A DNA stretch of 33,182 nt from an uncultured Bacilli bacterium (GCA_944363575.1 CALVUJ010000012.1:1-33182); one strand, 5' to 3'; positions 20,572 to 29,271 are shown, counted from the first letter of the stretch. Made by a program: numbers and translations. The notes: a model not told the origin generated them from the letters alone.

Positions 20572-21183
20572 ATGAAGTTTATATTGAATTTATTTGGTGA
20601 ATGGGGGCTACTTGGTGTTTTTATTTTAATTGTGTTAGAGTATGCGTGTTTTCCTATTCCTAGTGAGGTTGTTTTGCCGTTTGTGGGTTTTATAGCAAGT
20701 CTTAATGAGTATAGTTTAGTTGGAGTTATTTTGATGAGTGTTATTATGGGATATGTAGGGAGTTTAATTTGTTATTTAGGTGGGTATTATGGGGGTAGTT
20801 ATCTATATAATAAAATTTATAATAAATTTAATAAGTTACAAAAAGGAATGGATGAAGCAAATGAAAAGTTTACAAAGTATGGTAACTTATCCGTTTTTAT
20901 TTGTAGAGTTATTCCTTTATGTAGAACATATATTTCTTTTCTAGCAGGGATTTTTAAGCAAAGTCTTTTTAAGTATTCTATATATTCAATATTGGGTATT
21001 AGTGTTTGGAATTCAATTTTAATAGTGCTTGGTTATTTTTTAATGAATAATTGGCAGTTAGTTTCTTTTTATTATGATAAATATAAAATTATATTACTTA
21101 TTATTTTAGTGATGGTAATGTTTTTTTTATTGATAAAGAGTATAAAAAAAAGAAAAAAAGTAAAAGATATTAATGGTGATTGA
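20572..21183 (+). CDS. DedA-family (VTT domain) membrane protein
   Basis: It has 203 residues with about five hydrophobic segments. The N-terminal part EYACFPIPSEVVLPFVGFIA and GYVGSLICYLGGYYGG, then FICRVIPLCRTYISFLAGI, are DedA family features, including the conserved Arg pair. Recent work links some DedA proteins to recycling of undecaprenyl-phosphate or phospholipid carriers; which lipid applies here is unknown. ATG 20572 follows GGTGAT, better than the in-frame TTG at 20557. Its TGA stop abuts the ATG of the next gene. Confidence 0.9.
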   Translation: MKFILNLFGEWGLLGVFILIVLEYACFPIPSEVVLPFVGFIASLNEYSLVGVILMSVIMGYVGSLICYLGGYYGGSYLYNKIYNKFNKLQKGMDEANEKFTKYGNLSVFICRVIPLCRTYISFLAGIFKQSLFKYSIYSILGISVWNSILIVLGYFLMNNWQLVSFYYDKYKIILLIILVMVMFFLLIKSIKKRKKVKDINGD

Positions 21184-21378
21184 ATGCCATATTTTAATTA
21201 TCATGGAAGAAATAAAAAGCTAATAAAAGAGGGGCAACTTAGCGATTATTTTTATGAAGATAAAGAGGGTAAAAGATTTCTAGTTCTTGTTTTTAAAGAT
21301 GGTAGGAGATTTCCAGTTAAAGAAGATAGATGGATTGAGTATTATAAAGTAATTAAAGATTCTGCAAAGGAATATTGA
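21184..21378 (+). CDS. Small conserved-looking protein of 64 residues
   Basis: Not assigned to a family. MPYFNYHGRNKKLIKEGQL, then DYFYEDKEGKRFLVLVFKDGRRFPVKEDRW. It looks like one helix followed by beta strands, with many basic residues. No signal or membrane segment. It starts at the base after the DedA stop, so translation is probably coupled, with ATGGTGAT-like bases (21174-21180) as ribosome site. The N-terminal pattern YFNYH..KKLIKEG recurs in my memory of small Firmicutes proteins, but I cannot name them. Confidence 0.7.
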   Translation: MPYFNYHGRNKKLIKEGQLSDYFYEDKEGKRFLVLVFKDGRRFPVKEDRWIEYYKVIKDSAKEY

Positions 21379-21745
21379 TAAGAAAGATGTAAGTGGCTTT
21401 AGTAGTGTATTCTTGGGTAATTATGGAGTTATAATTTGAAGTATTTATTAATAATTAATTAGATATGGAGTAGAAATTAATAGTTTAAGAAGGGGTATTA
21501 GCCCTTTTTTTAATATAAAAATAGTATGAGGAATAGGGTATGGATGAGAAAAGTTTGATTGTAGTTTAAGTTTTGAAATATTGGGGTTATGAATTGAGTT
21601 ATTAGTAGGACAAAGAAATAATTGTTGAAGAAAATAATTAGAAGTAAATTAATAGTTTTTGAAAGAGTATATTTTTATAAATAAAAGTGAAGTTTTGTTG
21701 TAAAAAAAGGGTACAAATAGTATTATTTAAAGGAGGAGTGATTTT
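21379..21745. other. Intergenic stretch before lemA
   Basis: Holds the terminator at 21490-21511 and, near its end, a weak promoter-like pair (TTGTTG 21695-21700, TAGTAT 21718-21723). No ORF with a ribosome site and no recognisable RNA. Confidence 0.5.
21490..21511 (+). terminator. Intrinsic terminator downstream of the DedA pair
   Basis: AAGGG pairs with CCCTT around GTATTAG, followed by a T-run. Confidence 0.65.
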
Positions 21746-22315
21746 ATGATTAAATGGATTGTTATAGGTATTGTAGTTGTTTTAGTTATTGCGATTATTG
21801 TGTGGTTTATTGGTGTTTATAATAAGTTAGTTACATCTAGAAACAAAGTTAAGAATTCTTGGAGTCAAATCGATGTACAATTAAAGAGAAGATTTGATTT
21901 AATTCCAAACTTAGTAGAGACTGTTAAAGGGTATACTAATCATGAGGGTGGCATTTTAGAAGAGTTTGCTAAGGCTAGAAATGTGTATAATCAAGCTAGT
22001 GCAAGTGGCAATGTTGGTGAAATGTCTAATGCTAATAATATGTTAACGGGTGCTTTATCTAAGTTAATTGCTGTTAGTGAGGCATATCCTGAGTTAAAGG
22101 CTAGTGCTCAATATACTAGTTTAATGACTGAGTTATCAGGTACTGAAGATAAGATTGCTTATACTAGACAATTTTATAATGATGTAGTTATGACTTATAA
22201 CAATTTAAGAGAAGTTTTTCCTAGTTCGATTGTAGCATCAATATTTAAATTTAAAGAAGCAGAGTTATTTAAAATTGATGAAGAAAGTAGGCAAAACGTT
22301 AAAGTTCAGTTTTAA
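21746..22315 (+). CDS. lemA: LemA family protein
   Basis: It has 189 residues, the usual size. An N-terminal membrane segment (residues 3-24, WIVIGIVVVLVIAIIVWF) is followed by the typical helical domain: YNKLVTSRNKVKNSWSQIDVQLKRRFDLIPNLVETVKGYTNHE, and ARQFYNDVV-like residues (TRQFYNDVVMTYNNLREVFPSS). The function of LemA is not settled; the domain would be outside the cell in the usual topology. AAAGGAGG precedes ATG. It is a single gene between two terminators. Confidence 0.95.
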   Translation: MIKWIVIGIVVVLVIAIIVWFIGVYNKLVTSRNKVKNSWSQIDVQLKRRFDLIPNLVETVKGYTNHEGGILEEFAKARNVYNQASASGNVGEMSNANNMLTGALSKLIAVSEAYPELKASAQYTSLMTELSGTEDKIAYTRQFYNDVVMTYNNLREVFPSSIVASIFKFKEAELFKIDEESRQNVKVQF

Positions 22316-22343
22316 TTATTAGATTAAATTAGATTAAAAAGGG

Positions 22344-22380
22344 AAGAATTAGTTTATAAAAGTAAATTAATTCTTTTTTT
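22344..22380 (+). terminator. Intrinsic terminator after lemA
   Basis: AAGAATTA pairs with TAATTCTT, with an inner TTTA/TAAA extension, followed by seven or more T. Confidence 0.8.
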
Positions 22381-22418
22381 ATTAGATAATTAAAGTTAAA
22401 ATGGAAATGGTGATAAGG

Positions 22419-23282
22419 GTGAAAGAGTCAAGTTTAATTTTAGAAGGTGGAGGCATGAGAGGGATGTATACGAGTGGAGTTTTGGATGCCTTCATGGATA
22501 AGGGATTATATTTTAAAAATATATATGCAGTTAGTGCAGGGTGTTATAATGCTTTGTCTTATTTATCTAGGCAAAGGGGGAGATCTTATCGGGTTAACAC
22601 TACTTTTTTAAATGATAAACGTTATATTAATTTTAGAAGTATGATGACTAGAGGTAGTGCGGTAAATACCGATTTTATTTTTGAAGAAGTATTTAAGAAT
22701 TTAGATCCTTTTGATTATGAGGAGTTTAAAAAGAATTGTCATTATTTTTATGCAGTTAGCACTAATTGTGATACGGGAGAGGCTCATTATGCGTTAGTTA
22801 AAGATTTAGATAAAGATGTAGAGTATGTTAAGGCTAGTGCAGCATTACCTTTATTTACAAAGTTAGTAAAGGTAGATGGTTTAGTGCTTACTGATGGTGG
22901 GGTAGCAGATTCTATCCCCGTTAGTAGAGCTTTTGAAGATGGTTTTGTTAATAATGTGGTTATTCTTACTAGGCCAAAAGGTTTTTTACTTGGCGAAAAT
23001 AAGTTTATGAAACTTAATAAAATTAAATATAAAAAGTATCCTAAGTTAGTTGAGGCGATGGGTAATAGGCATTTTAAGTATAATGATACTTTATCTTTAA
23101 TTAATGAGTTGGAAGAAGAAGGTAAAGTTATTGTTATAAGGCCTAAAGAGAGTTTAAATATTGCTAATTTAGAGAAAAATAAAGAGAGAATAAAAGCAAT
23201 TTATGAGATGGGTTATAAAGATGGGTTAGAGTATGTTGATAAAGTAAAAGAGTTTATTAAAGGTAATGAAGATGTTAAGTAA
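22419..23282 (+). CDS. Patatin-like phospholipase (YjjU/RssA-type)
   Basis: Predicted serine lipid acyl hydrolase. It has 287 residues from GTG 22419. LEGGGMRGMYTSGVLDAF provides the oxyanion loop, AVSAGCYN the nucleophile Ser (first Gly of GxSxG is Ala) and TDGGVADSIPV the Asp of the catalytic dyad. The SRQRGRSYRVN segment after the nucleophile is typical of the YjjU group. GTG 22419 follows GGTGAT with 5 bases spacing; an ATG at 22401 has no ribosome site. It overlaps the phosphodiesterase gene, with a lipid kinase next, so it probably feeds phospholipid turnover. No signal peptide, so cytoplasmic. Confidence 0.88.
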   Translation: MKESSLILEGGGMRGMYTSGVLDAFMDKGLYFKNIYAVSAGCYNALSYLSRQRGRSYRVNTTFLNDKRYINFRSMMTRGSAVNTDFIFEEVFKNLDPFDYEEFKKNCHYFYAVSTNCDTGEAHYALVKDLDKDVEYVKASAALPLFTKLVKVDGLVLTDGGVADSIPVSRAFEDGFVNNVVILTRPKGFLLGENKFMKLNKIKYKKYPKLVEAMGNRHFKYNDTLSLINELEEEGKVIVIRPKESLNIANLEKNKERIKAIYEMGYKDGLEYVDKVKEFIKGNEDVK

Positions 23283-24021
23283 GAGAGTGAAAGAGTTTAG
23301 TGATAGGGCTTATTGGTTAAAAGAAGGGGTTTTGTATCATCGTGGTAAATATAGTGATAGTGTTAAAGAGAATACGATGGAGGCTTTTTCTTTAGCAATT
23401 AATGATAAATTAGGTATAGAGTTAGATGTTAGGTTAAGTAAGGATAATGAAGTGGTGGTTATTCATGATGGTAATTTGAAGAGAGTTTATGGGGTAGATA
23501 AGGATGTTAGTGAGTGTAGTTTTAAAGAACTTAGTGATTATAGTGATGGAAAGATTCCTTTATTAAAAGATGTGTTAGATTTAGTAGATGATAGGGTAGG
23601 GTTAATGATTGAAATTAAGTCTAATAAGGTAGGTGTGTTAGAGGAAAAGACATATGAGATATTAAAAAATTATAGAGGGAGATATGTTGTTGTTAGTTTT
23701 AATCCTTTTAGTTTAAAGTATTTTAGAAAGAGGGATAGTTCAATTATAAGGGGGCAATTATCTTATAGTTATGATGGTAGTGGATATCCTTGGTTGGTTA
23801 GGGTGTGTTTAAGGAGATTATGGTTTAATTTTATTAGTAAGCCTCATTTTATTAGTTATGGGATTGATAATTGTAATATTAATTTTTTGAAAAAAGTTAG
23901 GAAGAAAGGGTATTTTATAATAGGGTGGACATATAAAAATAAAAAAAATGATGAAATTTTAAAGCAAATATACGATAATATGATAGTAGAGAAGATAGAA
24001 ATGAGGAGTTTTAAAGAATGA
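23272..24021 (+). CDS. Glycerophosphodiester phosphodiesterase
   Basis: Cuts glycerophosphodiesters to glycerol 3-phosphate and an alcohol. It has 249 residues. YHRG with KENTMEAF, then GIELDVRLSKDNEVVVIHDG and LKRVYG reproduce the GDPD active-site set (His, Arg, Glu, Asp, His). IEIKSNK carries the later metal-binding Glu. No signal peptide. ATG 23272 is 8 bases after AAAGG; ATG 23266 is too close. It overlaps the patatin gene by 11 bases and the kinase by 4 (ATGA), giving translational coupling. Confidence 0.92.
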   Translation: MLSKRVKEFSDRAYWLKEGVLYHRGKYSDSVKENTMEAFSLAINDKLGIELDVRLSKDNEVVVIHDGNLKRVYGVDKDVSECSFKELSDYSDGKIPLLKDVLDLVDDRVGLMIEIKSNKVGVLEEKTYEILKNYRGRYVVVSFNPFSLKYFRKRDSSIIRGQLSYSYDGSGYPWLVRVCLRRLWFNFISKPHFISYGIDNCNINFLKKVRKKGYFIIGWTYKNKKNDEILKQIYDNMIVEKIEMRSFKE

Positions 24022-24905
24022 AATGTTTATTTATTTATAATCCTATAAGTGGGAAAAATAAAAAACTTATGAAAAAGTTAGATTATATAAAAGAGAAGTT
24101 AGAGGAGAAGTATGAGGTAGTGGATATTGTGCCTACAGAGTATGCAGGGCATGCGATTAAGTTAGCTAGTGAAGCATGTGGGAAGTACGATAGTTTGCTT
24201 TTTTCTGGAGGAGATGGCACTTTTAGTGAAGTAATTAAGGGTATTGGAGAAAATAAGATGGCTCCGACATTAGGCTTTATTCCTTCAGGTACCGTTAGTG
24301 ATATGGCGAACAATTATAAAATACCTAGAAATATTAAGAGGGCTTTAGATATTTGTTTGAAAGGGAATAAGACTAGAATTGATGTGTGTAAGATTAATGA
24401 TAGTTATTTTGCTTATGCAGGGGCTTTTGGGACATATACCGATTCAACTTTTAAGACTAGTGTAAAGATGAAAAAGAAATTTGGGAGAATGGCTTATTTT
24501 TTACAAGGTGCAAAAGAGGCTTTTAAAGTAAATGTTAGTGATTTAAAAATAAGTGTTGGTAAGAAGAATTTTACGCAAGAGTCATCATTAGTTCTTCTTT
24601 TAAATACGAAGTCTGTTGGAGGGTTTTCTAGGTTTAATTATAAAAATAAATTAGGTGATGGTAGGTTTGATGTTGTTATAGTTAAGAAGCCTCAAATAAA
24701 GACTCCGATTGGGATTTGGAAGTTGTTTGTAGGTGGGGTTCATAAAGTTAGTGATAATGATAATTATATGGTTTTTAGTACGGATAATATTGTGATAGAT
24801 GCTGGGAAGGAAGTAAGTTGGAATTTAGATGGTGATGAATATCATGCTTCTAAAATAGATGTTAAATGTTTAAAAAGAAGATTGAATCTTTTTGTTAAAG
24901 ATTAA
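24018..24905 (+). CDS. Lipid kinase, diacylglycerol kinase (DgkB/YegS) family
   Basis: Phosphorylates diacylglycerol or a related lipid with ATP. It has 295 residues, the usual length. IYNPISGKNKK is the N-terminal signature, LLFSGGDGTFSEV the nucleotide-binding GGDGT motif and LGFIPSGTVSDMANN the following loop. The C-terminal VSWNLDGDEY matches the family's conserved D-G-E. In Firmicutes DgkB returns diacylglycerol, released by lipoteichoic acid synthesis, to phosphatidic acid. It overlaps the phosphodiesterase by ATGA. Confidence 0.92.
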   Translation: MKCLFIYNPISGKNKKLMKKLDYIKEKLEEKYEVVDIVPTEYAGHAIKLASEACGKYDSLLFSGGDGTFSEVIKGIGENKMAPTLGFIPSGTVSDMANNYKIPRNIKRALDICLKGNKTRIDVCKINDSYFAYAGAFGTYTDSTFKTSVKMKKKFGRMAYFLQGAKEAFKVNVSDLKISVGKKNFTQESSLVLLLNTKSVGGFSRFNYKNKLGDGRFDVVIVKKPQIKTPIGIWKLFVGGVHKVSDNDNYMVFSTDNIVIDAGKEVSWNLDGDEYHASKIDVKCLKRRLNLFVKD

Positions 24906-24919
24906 AAATATAATATAAT
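24892..24919 (+). promoter_or_regulatory. Possible promoter before the Rel-like gene
   Basis: TTGTTA (24892-24897) and TATAAT (24914-24919), spacing 16. A second TATAAT overlaps at 24909-24914. The -35 lies in the last codons of the kinase gene. Confidence 0.5.
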
Positions 24920-24942
24920 GGTTTATTATTGAGGTGATCATG

Positions 24943-26415
24943 ATGGATGAGATGGATATTTTGTTTAGTAAAGTATACGATCTAGCTAAAAAATACATCA
25001 CGAAGTATGATGACCTTTTTCTTATGCAGAAGGCATATTGGTTTGCTAAAGAGAAGCATGCGGGTTCTTTTAGGGTAGATGGGAGTCCATATTTAAAGCA
25101 TGTTATTGAAACGGCAGAAATTATTGTTTCTTTACATGCAGGGCCTCATACGATAATAGCAGGGATTTTACATGATGTTGTAGAAGATGTTAAAGATGTT
25201 AATGAAGAAATGATTATAGCACTTTTTGGTAAAGATATAGCAGAGCTTGTTATGTCCGTTACGAAGGTTAGTGAAGATGAGAGTGCTTCTTATAGCGATA
25301 GCAAAAACAAAACAATACAAAAAGTTTTTCATGCGATGAGTAAAGATGTTAGGACAATTATTATTAAGTTAGCAGATAGGTTAAATAATATGCGTACTTT
25401 AAATGTGATGCCTAAAGAGAAACAAATAAGGATTTCTAATCAAACGTTAGAGTTATATGCTCCAGTTGCTAGATATATAGGTTTAAATAAGATAGCACAG
25501 GAACTAGAAGAGTTATGTTTATTATATTTGAATGAAGAGATGTATTATGAGATTAAATGCTATGTTATGGATCATAATAGTAGGTATAAAGAGAGTATTA
25601 ATTCCATGTGTAAAAATATTGAGCAGGCTTTATTAGCTATTGGGATTAATAATAAAATATTTGTTTCTAATAAAGAGATTTATAAGATATATAAGTTTAT
25701 AAAAGATGGTAAGCATACTTTAGATGAAATAGATGATTTAGATGTGATTCATGTTTTAGTGGAGAAAAATATGGATTGTTATGTTGCATTAGGGGTAGTG
25801 CATTCTATTTATATGCCTTTAATAGGTAGACTTAAAGATTATATTACTTCTCCTAAATTTAATTTATATCAAGCTATTCATACGATTGTTATTAATCCAG
25901 CAGGTAATCCTAGTAAGATTGCTATTTCGACTAAAGTAATGGATGATTTATTTAATTTTGGGGTTGCTAGTAAGTGGCAGTATGATGAGAATAAGGGTTA
26001 TGATAAAGATAAAGAGCAAGAGGATATTCGTAAGCATTTGAATATTATTAGGGAGTTAGATAGGATTAATAGTGATGATAAGGTTAATCCTTCGGAGTAT
26101 GTTAAGTTATTGCAAGAAGATATTTTTAATCATAATCAATATATTTATGTTTATAATACGATAGGAGAAGTTATTGTGTTGCCTGTTGGTTCAACAGTGT
26201 TAGATTTTGCTTTTAAGTTATCTGATAAAATAGGTAAGGGGTTAAAGGAAGCATATATTAATGGGATTCCAGCGAGTTTTGATACAAAATTGAAGAATGG
26301 GACAATAGTAGCGGTAAAAAGTGATAATCGTTGTTATGTGAAAGAAGAGTGGTTAGATTGGGTTGTTAGTAATTATGCTAAAATTAAGATTAAAGAAATA
26401 TTAGATAATAAGTAA
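24943..26415 (+). CDS. Rel/SpoT-like protein: hydrolase domain intact, synthetase domain degenerate, no C-terminal regulatory half
   Basis: It has 490 residues against about 730 for Rel. The HD hydrolase domain is preserved: Arg in SFRVDG, His53, His77-Asp78 and Glu81-Asp82 (ILHDVVED), and KLADRLNNMRTL. The next domain aligns with the ppGpp synthetase (CYVALGVVHSIYMPLIGRLKDY, YQAIHT), but the ExQIRT block is KIAIST at residues 325-330, so the catalytic Glu is Lys. The usual AIRVIV is VIHVLV, and the Arg of RPKHIYSIY is Ser. A TGS domain (about 400-460) and a short tail follow; the helical, zinc-finger and ACT parts are missing. I infer a ppGpp-degrading enzyme. ATG 24943 is 6 bases after GAGGTG. 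The gene is not known to be relA or spoT proper. Confidence 0.85.
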   Translation: MDEMDILFSKVYDLAKKYITKYDDLFLMQKAYWFAKEKHAGSFRVDGSPYLKHVIETAEIIVSLHAGPHTIIAGILHDVVEDVKDVNEEMIIALFGKDIAELVMSVTKVSEDESASYSDSKNKTIQKVFHAMSKDVRTIIIKLADRLNNMRTLNVMPKEKQIRISNQTLELYAPVARYIGLNKIAQELEELCLLYLNEEMYYEIKCYVMDHNSRYKESINSMCKNIEQALLAIGINNKIFVSNKEIYKIYKFIKDGKHTLDEIDDLDVIHVLVEKNMDCYVALGVVHSIYMPLIGRLKDYITSPKFNLYQAIHTIVINPAGNPSKIAISTKVMDDLFNFGVASKWQYDENKGYDKDKEQEDIRKHLNIIRELDRINSDDKVNPSEYVKLLQEDIFNHNQYIYVYNTIGEVIVLPVGSTVLDFAFKLSDKIGKGLKEAYINGIPASFDTKLKNGTIVAVKSDNRCYVKEEWLDWVVSNYAKIKIKEILDNK

Positions 26416-26445
26416 TTTGTGTTATAATTTGTTGGGGTGTTTAAA

Positions 26446-27549
26446 ATGAGTTTAAAAGCGGGTATTATAGGGCTTCCTAATGTGGGAAAGTCAACGTTAT
26501 TTAATGCGATTACGTCTTCAAATGTAGAGGCTAGTAATTATCCTTTTGCAACGATTAGTCCTAATACAGGAGTTGTTGAAGTAAAAGATATAAGAATAGA
26601 TAAAATGATTCCTCTTTATAATCCTAGAAGAGTGGTGAGGGCTACTTTTGAGTTTTGTGATATAGCAGGGTTAGTTAAGGGGGCTAGTAAAGGTGAAGGG
26701 CTAGGTAACCAGTTTTTAGCTAATATTAGGGAAGTTGATGCTTTGTGTCATGTTGTTAGATGTTTTGAGAGTAGTGAGATTGTACATGTAGAGGGTAGTG
26801 TTAATGCTTTAAGAGATGTGGAAATAATTAATTTGGAATTAGTTTTTGCTGATTTAGAAGTGATGGAGAAAAGGTTAGCTAAGATTGAGAAGAAAGCTCA
26901 AACTAGTAAAGATAAAGATGCGGTGTTTGAAGTTAATCTTTTACATAAGTTTATTAAGGTTTTGAGTGAGGGGAAAAGAGCTAGTGTTTTAGAACTTAGT
27001 GAAGAAGAGAGATTACTTTCTAAGAGTTTTAATCTTTTAACTTTAAAGCCTATGATTTATGTGGCTAATATTAGTGAAGCAGAGATTAAAGATCCTTTAA
27101 GTAATAAAAATTATCGGGAGTTAAGTAAATTAGCGGAAAGTGAGAATACTATTGTTATACCGATAAGTGCTCAGATAGAGGCTGATTTGGCTAATTTGGA
27201 AGAAGATGAAAAGAAAATGTTTTTAGAAGAGTTAGGGTTAGAGTGTTCAGGGTTAGAGAAGTTAACTTTGGCTACGTATTCTTTATTAGGGCTTGAGACT
27301 TTCTTTACTGCAGGGAGTGATGAGCTTAGGGCTTGGACTTTTACTAAAGGGATGAAGGCTAGTGAATGTGCAGGTATTATTCATAGTGATTTTGAAAGAG
27401 GTTTTATTAAGGCAGAAGTTTATACTTATGAGGATATTATGGAGTATAAGAGTGAAGTTAAAGTTAAGGAAAATGGGAAGTTAAGAATTGAGGGTAAAGA
27501 GTATTTAGTTAAAGATGGAGATATTATGTATTTTAGGTTTAATGTATAG
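26446..27549 (+). CDS. ychF: Ribosome-binding ATPase YchF
   Basis: Obg-family P-loop protein that prefers ATP and binds ribosomes. It has 367 residues. IIGLPNVGKSTLFNAIT is the P-loop, followed by DIAGLVKGASKGEGLGNQFL (G3). The specificity loop reads ANISEAE rather than NKxD, the YchF hallmark for ATP. The C-terminal TGS domain shows FTAGSDELRAWTFTKG and AEVYTYEDIMEY. ATG 26446 follows GGGGTG; the in-frame GTG at 26437 lies inside that site. TATAAT at 26423-26428 may mark a promoter. Confidence 0.96.
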   Translation: MSLKAGIIGLPNVGKSTLFNAITSSNVEASNYPFATISPNTGVVEVKDIRIDKMIPLYNPRRVVRATFEFCDIAGLVKGASKGEGLGNQFLANIREVDALCHVVRCFESSEIVHVEGSVNALRDVEIINLELVFADLEVMEKRLAKIEKKAQTSKDKDAVFEVNLLHKFIKVLSEGKRASVLELSEEERLLSKSFNLLTLKPMIYVANISEAEIKDPLSNKNYRELSKLAESENTIVIPISAQIEADLANLEEDEKKMFLEELGLECSGLEKLTLATYSLLGLETFFTAGSDELRAWTFTKGMKASECAGIIHSDFERGFIKAEVYTYEDIMEYKSEVKVKENGKLRIEGKEYLVKDGDIMYFRFNV

Positions 27550-27558
27550 GAGAATAGT

Positions 27559-28446
27559 ATGAGAAAGAAGCAAAAGATAGGGCTTGTTTTAGGTGGTGGA
27601 GGAGGTAAAGGAGCTTATCAAATAGGGGTTTGGAAGGCTCTTAAGGAGTATAAGATTGATAAGTATATTACCTATATAAGTGCAACTTCGATAGGTTCTT
27701 TGAACACGCTTCTTTTTTTAACGGGTGATTTGGATAGGGCAATGAATATTTGGAGTAATGTTTCTAAAGATATTGCTTTAACGAAGATGAGTTTGAAGAG
27801 TGTTATTAGTAAGAAAAGTCTTTTTTCTAGAGAAGGGTTTATTAAGCTTGCTAATGATAATGTGGATTTTGAGAAGGTTAGTAATTCTTTTGTTAAGTCT
27901 TTTGTAGTGGCTACTCCTGTTAGTAAGAAGATGGAGAATGCTCCTTCTGTTTTTTGTTTGAATGGTAGAAGTAAGGAAGAGATTTTAAATATTGTGTTGG
28001 CTAGTTCGGCGATTCCTGTTGTTTTTGAGCCAGTAAATATTAATGGTGTTTTGTATCGTGATGGGTATATGGTGGATAATAATCCTGTTAGGGTTTTGAA
28101 GGAGAAGGGGTGTAAGTTAATCTTTGTGGTTCCTTTAAAGGAATATTCGATAGCATATGAGTGTGCGGATGATAAGACGACTATTATTGATTTTGTGTCT
28201 AGTTATAATGATTATGGGATAATTGATGGGACATTGGATTTTGTTGGTGATAGGGCGAAGATGCGAATGGAGCATGGTTATCAAGTAGCGAAACAATTAA
28301 TAGATGAAGTTATTAGTGAAGGAGTTATTGCGATAACTTTAAAGCAAAAGATTAGGGCTTTTTTTCTTAAAAGAAAGAAAAGAAAAGAGAATAAAAAATA
28401 CTATTATAGTTTAAGTAAAGAGGTTATAAGACATAAACCCCAGTAA
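27559..28446 (+). CDS. Patatin-like phospholipase, second copy
   Basis: It has 295 residues. VLGGGGGKGAYQIGVWKAL is the oxyanion loop, SATSIGSLNT contains the nucleophile Ser (again with Ala in place of the first Gly), and YRDGYMVDNNPV has the dyad Asp, with Tyr where DGG is usual. The C-terminal 35 residues are strongly basic. There is no signal peptide. It shares little with the patatin at 22419 beyond these motifs, so it is from a different subgroup. It starts 9 bases after ychF, behind AGGAG. Confidence 0.86.
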   Translation: MRKKQKIGLVLGGGGGKGAYQIGVWKALKEYKIDKYITYISATSIGSLNTLLFLTGDLDRAMNIWSNVSKDIALTKMSLKSVISKKSLFSREGFIKLANDNVDFEKVSNSFVKSFVVATPVSKKMENAPSVFCLNGRSKEEILNIVLASSAIPVVFEPVNINGVLYRDGYMVDNNPVRVLKEKGCKLIFVVPLKEYSIAYECADDKTTIIDFVSSYNDYGIIDGTLDFVGDRAKMRMEHGYQVAKQLIDEVISEGVIAITLKQKIRAFFLKRKKRKENKKYYYSLSKEVIRHKPQ

Positions 28447-28467
28447 TATAATTTGAAGGGGAGTTTT

Positions 28468-29271
28468 ATGGATAAACTTATAGAATTATTTAAATATATA
28501 ATATTAGCGATAGTGCAAGGGGTAGGCGAGATATTACCTATTTCTTCAAGTGGTCATTTAGTGCTTGTTAGTAAGTTATTGGGGATTGATAGTGAGGGTG
28601 TTGGGTTAGAGTTACTTTTACATTTAGCTTCTTTATTAGCACTTTTTCTTTTTTATAGAAAGGTTCTTTTTAGTTTAATAAAGGGCTTTTTTTTATATTC
28701 TTTTAAAAAGAAAAAAGAATATATTAAAGATTTTAAATATGTGATGGGAATGATGATTAGTTTAGTTCCTACTTGTTTATGTGGCTTTTTTTTGAATGAT
28801 TATTTAGATTATTTTATTAGTTATCCTATAATGGTAGGGGTTTTTTTAATATTTAATGGGGTTAATCTTTATTTAGTTAGAAAGAGTGAAAATTATAAGA
28901 GTGTGGAAGATCTTCGTGTGGGTTCTTTTTTTAAGATAGGTTTAGGGCAATGTTTAGGGTTAATTCCAGGTGTTTCTAGAAGTGGGTCTACTTTAGCGAT
29001 GTGTTATAGGGAGAAATTAAATAAGGAAGATAGTTCAAAGTTTACTTTTTTAATGCTTTTTCCTTTGGTAATTGGTTCAATTTTGCTTAATTTAGGAGAG
29101 TTTAGTTTTGAGGGGAATGTAACTTTATTAATGATTAGTTTTATTTTAACTTTTTTGATTACGTATGGTAGTTTGTTTTTTTTGAGTAAGATTATTAATA
29201 GTAATAAGTTGCATTATTTTGCTTATTATTGTTTTATTGTTGGTATAATGGTAATGGTGATTAGTTTATGA
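28468..29271 (+). CDS. uppP: Undecaprenyl-diphosphatase
   Basis: Integral membrane enzyme that dephosphorylates undecaprenyl pyrophosphate, recycling the carrier for wall polymers; overproduction gives bacitracin resistance. It has 267 residues, the usual length, with about seven or eight membrane segments. VQGVGEILPISSSGHLVL and LIPGVSRSGSTLAM are the two active-site signatures. ATG 28468 follows GGGGAG; TTG 28453 is in frame but lies upstream of that site. Its stop overlaps the start of the phosphoesterase (ATGA). Confidence 0.96.
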   Translation: MDKLIELFKYIILAIVQGVGEILPISSSGHLVLVSKLLGIDSEGVGLELLLHLASLLALFLFYRKVLFSLIKGFFLYSFKKKKEYIKDFKYVMGMMISLVPTCLCGFFLNDYLDYFISYPIMVGVFLIFNGVNLYLVRKSENYKSVEDLRVGSFFKIGLGQCLGLIPGVSRSGSTLAMCYREKLNKEDSSKFTFLMLFPLVIGSILLNLGEFSFEGNVTLLMISFILTFLITYGSLFFLSKIINSNKLHYFAYYCFIVGIMVMVISL

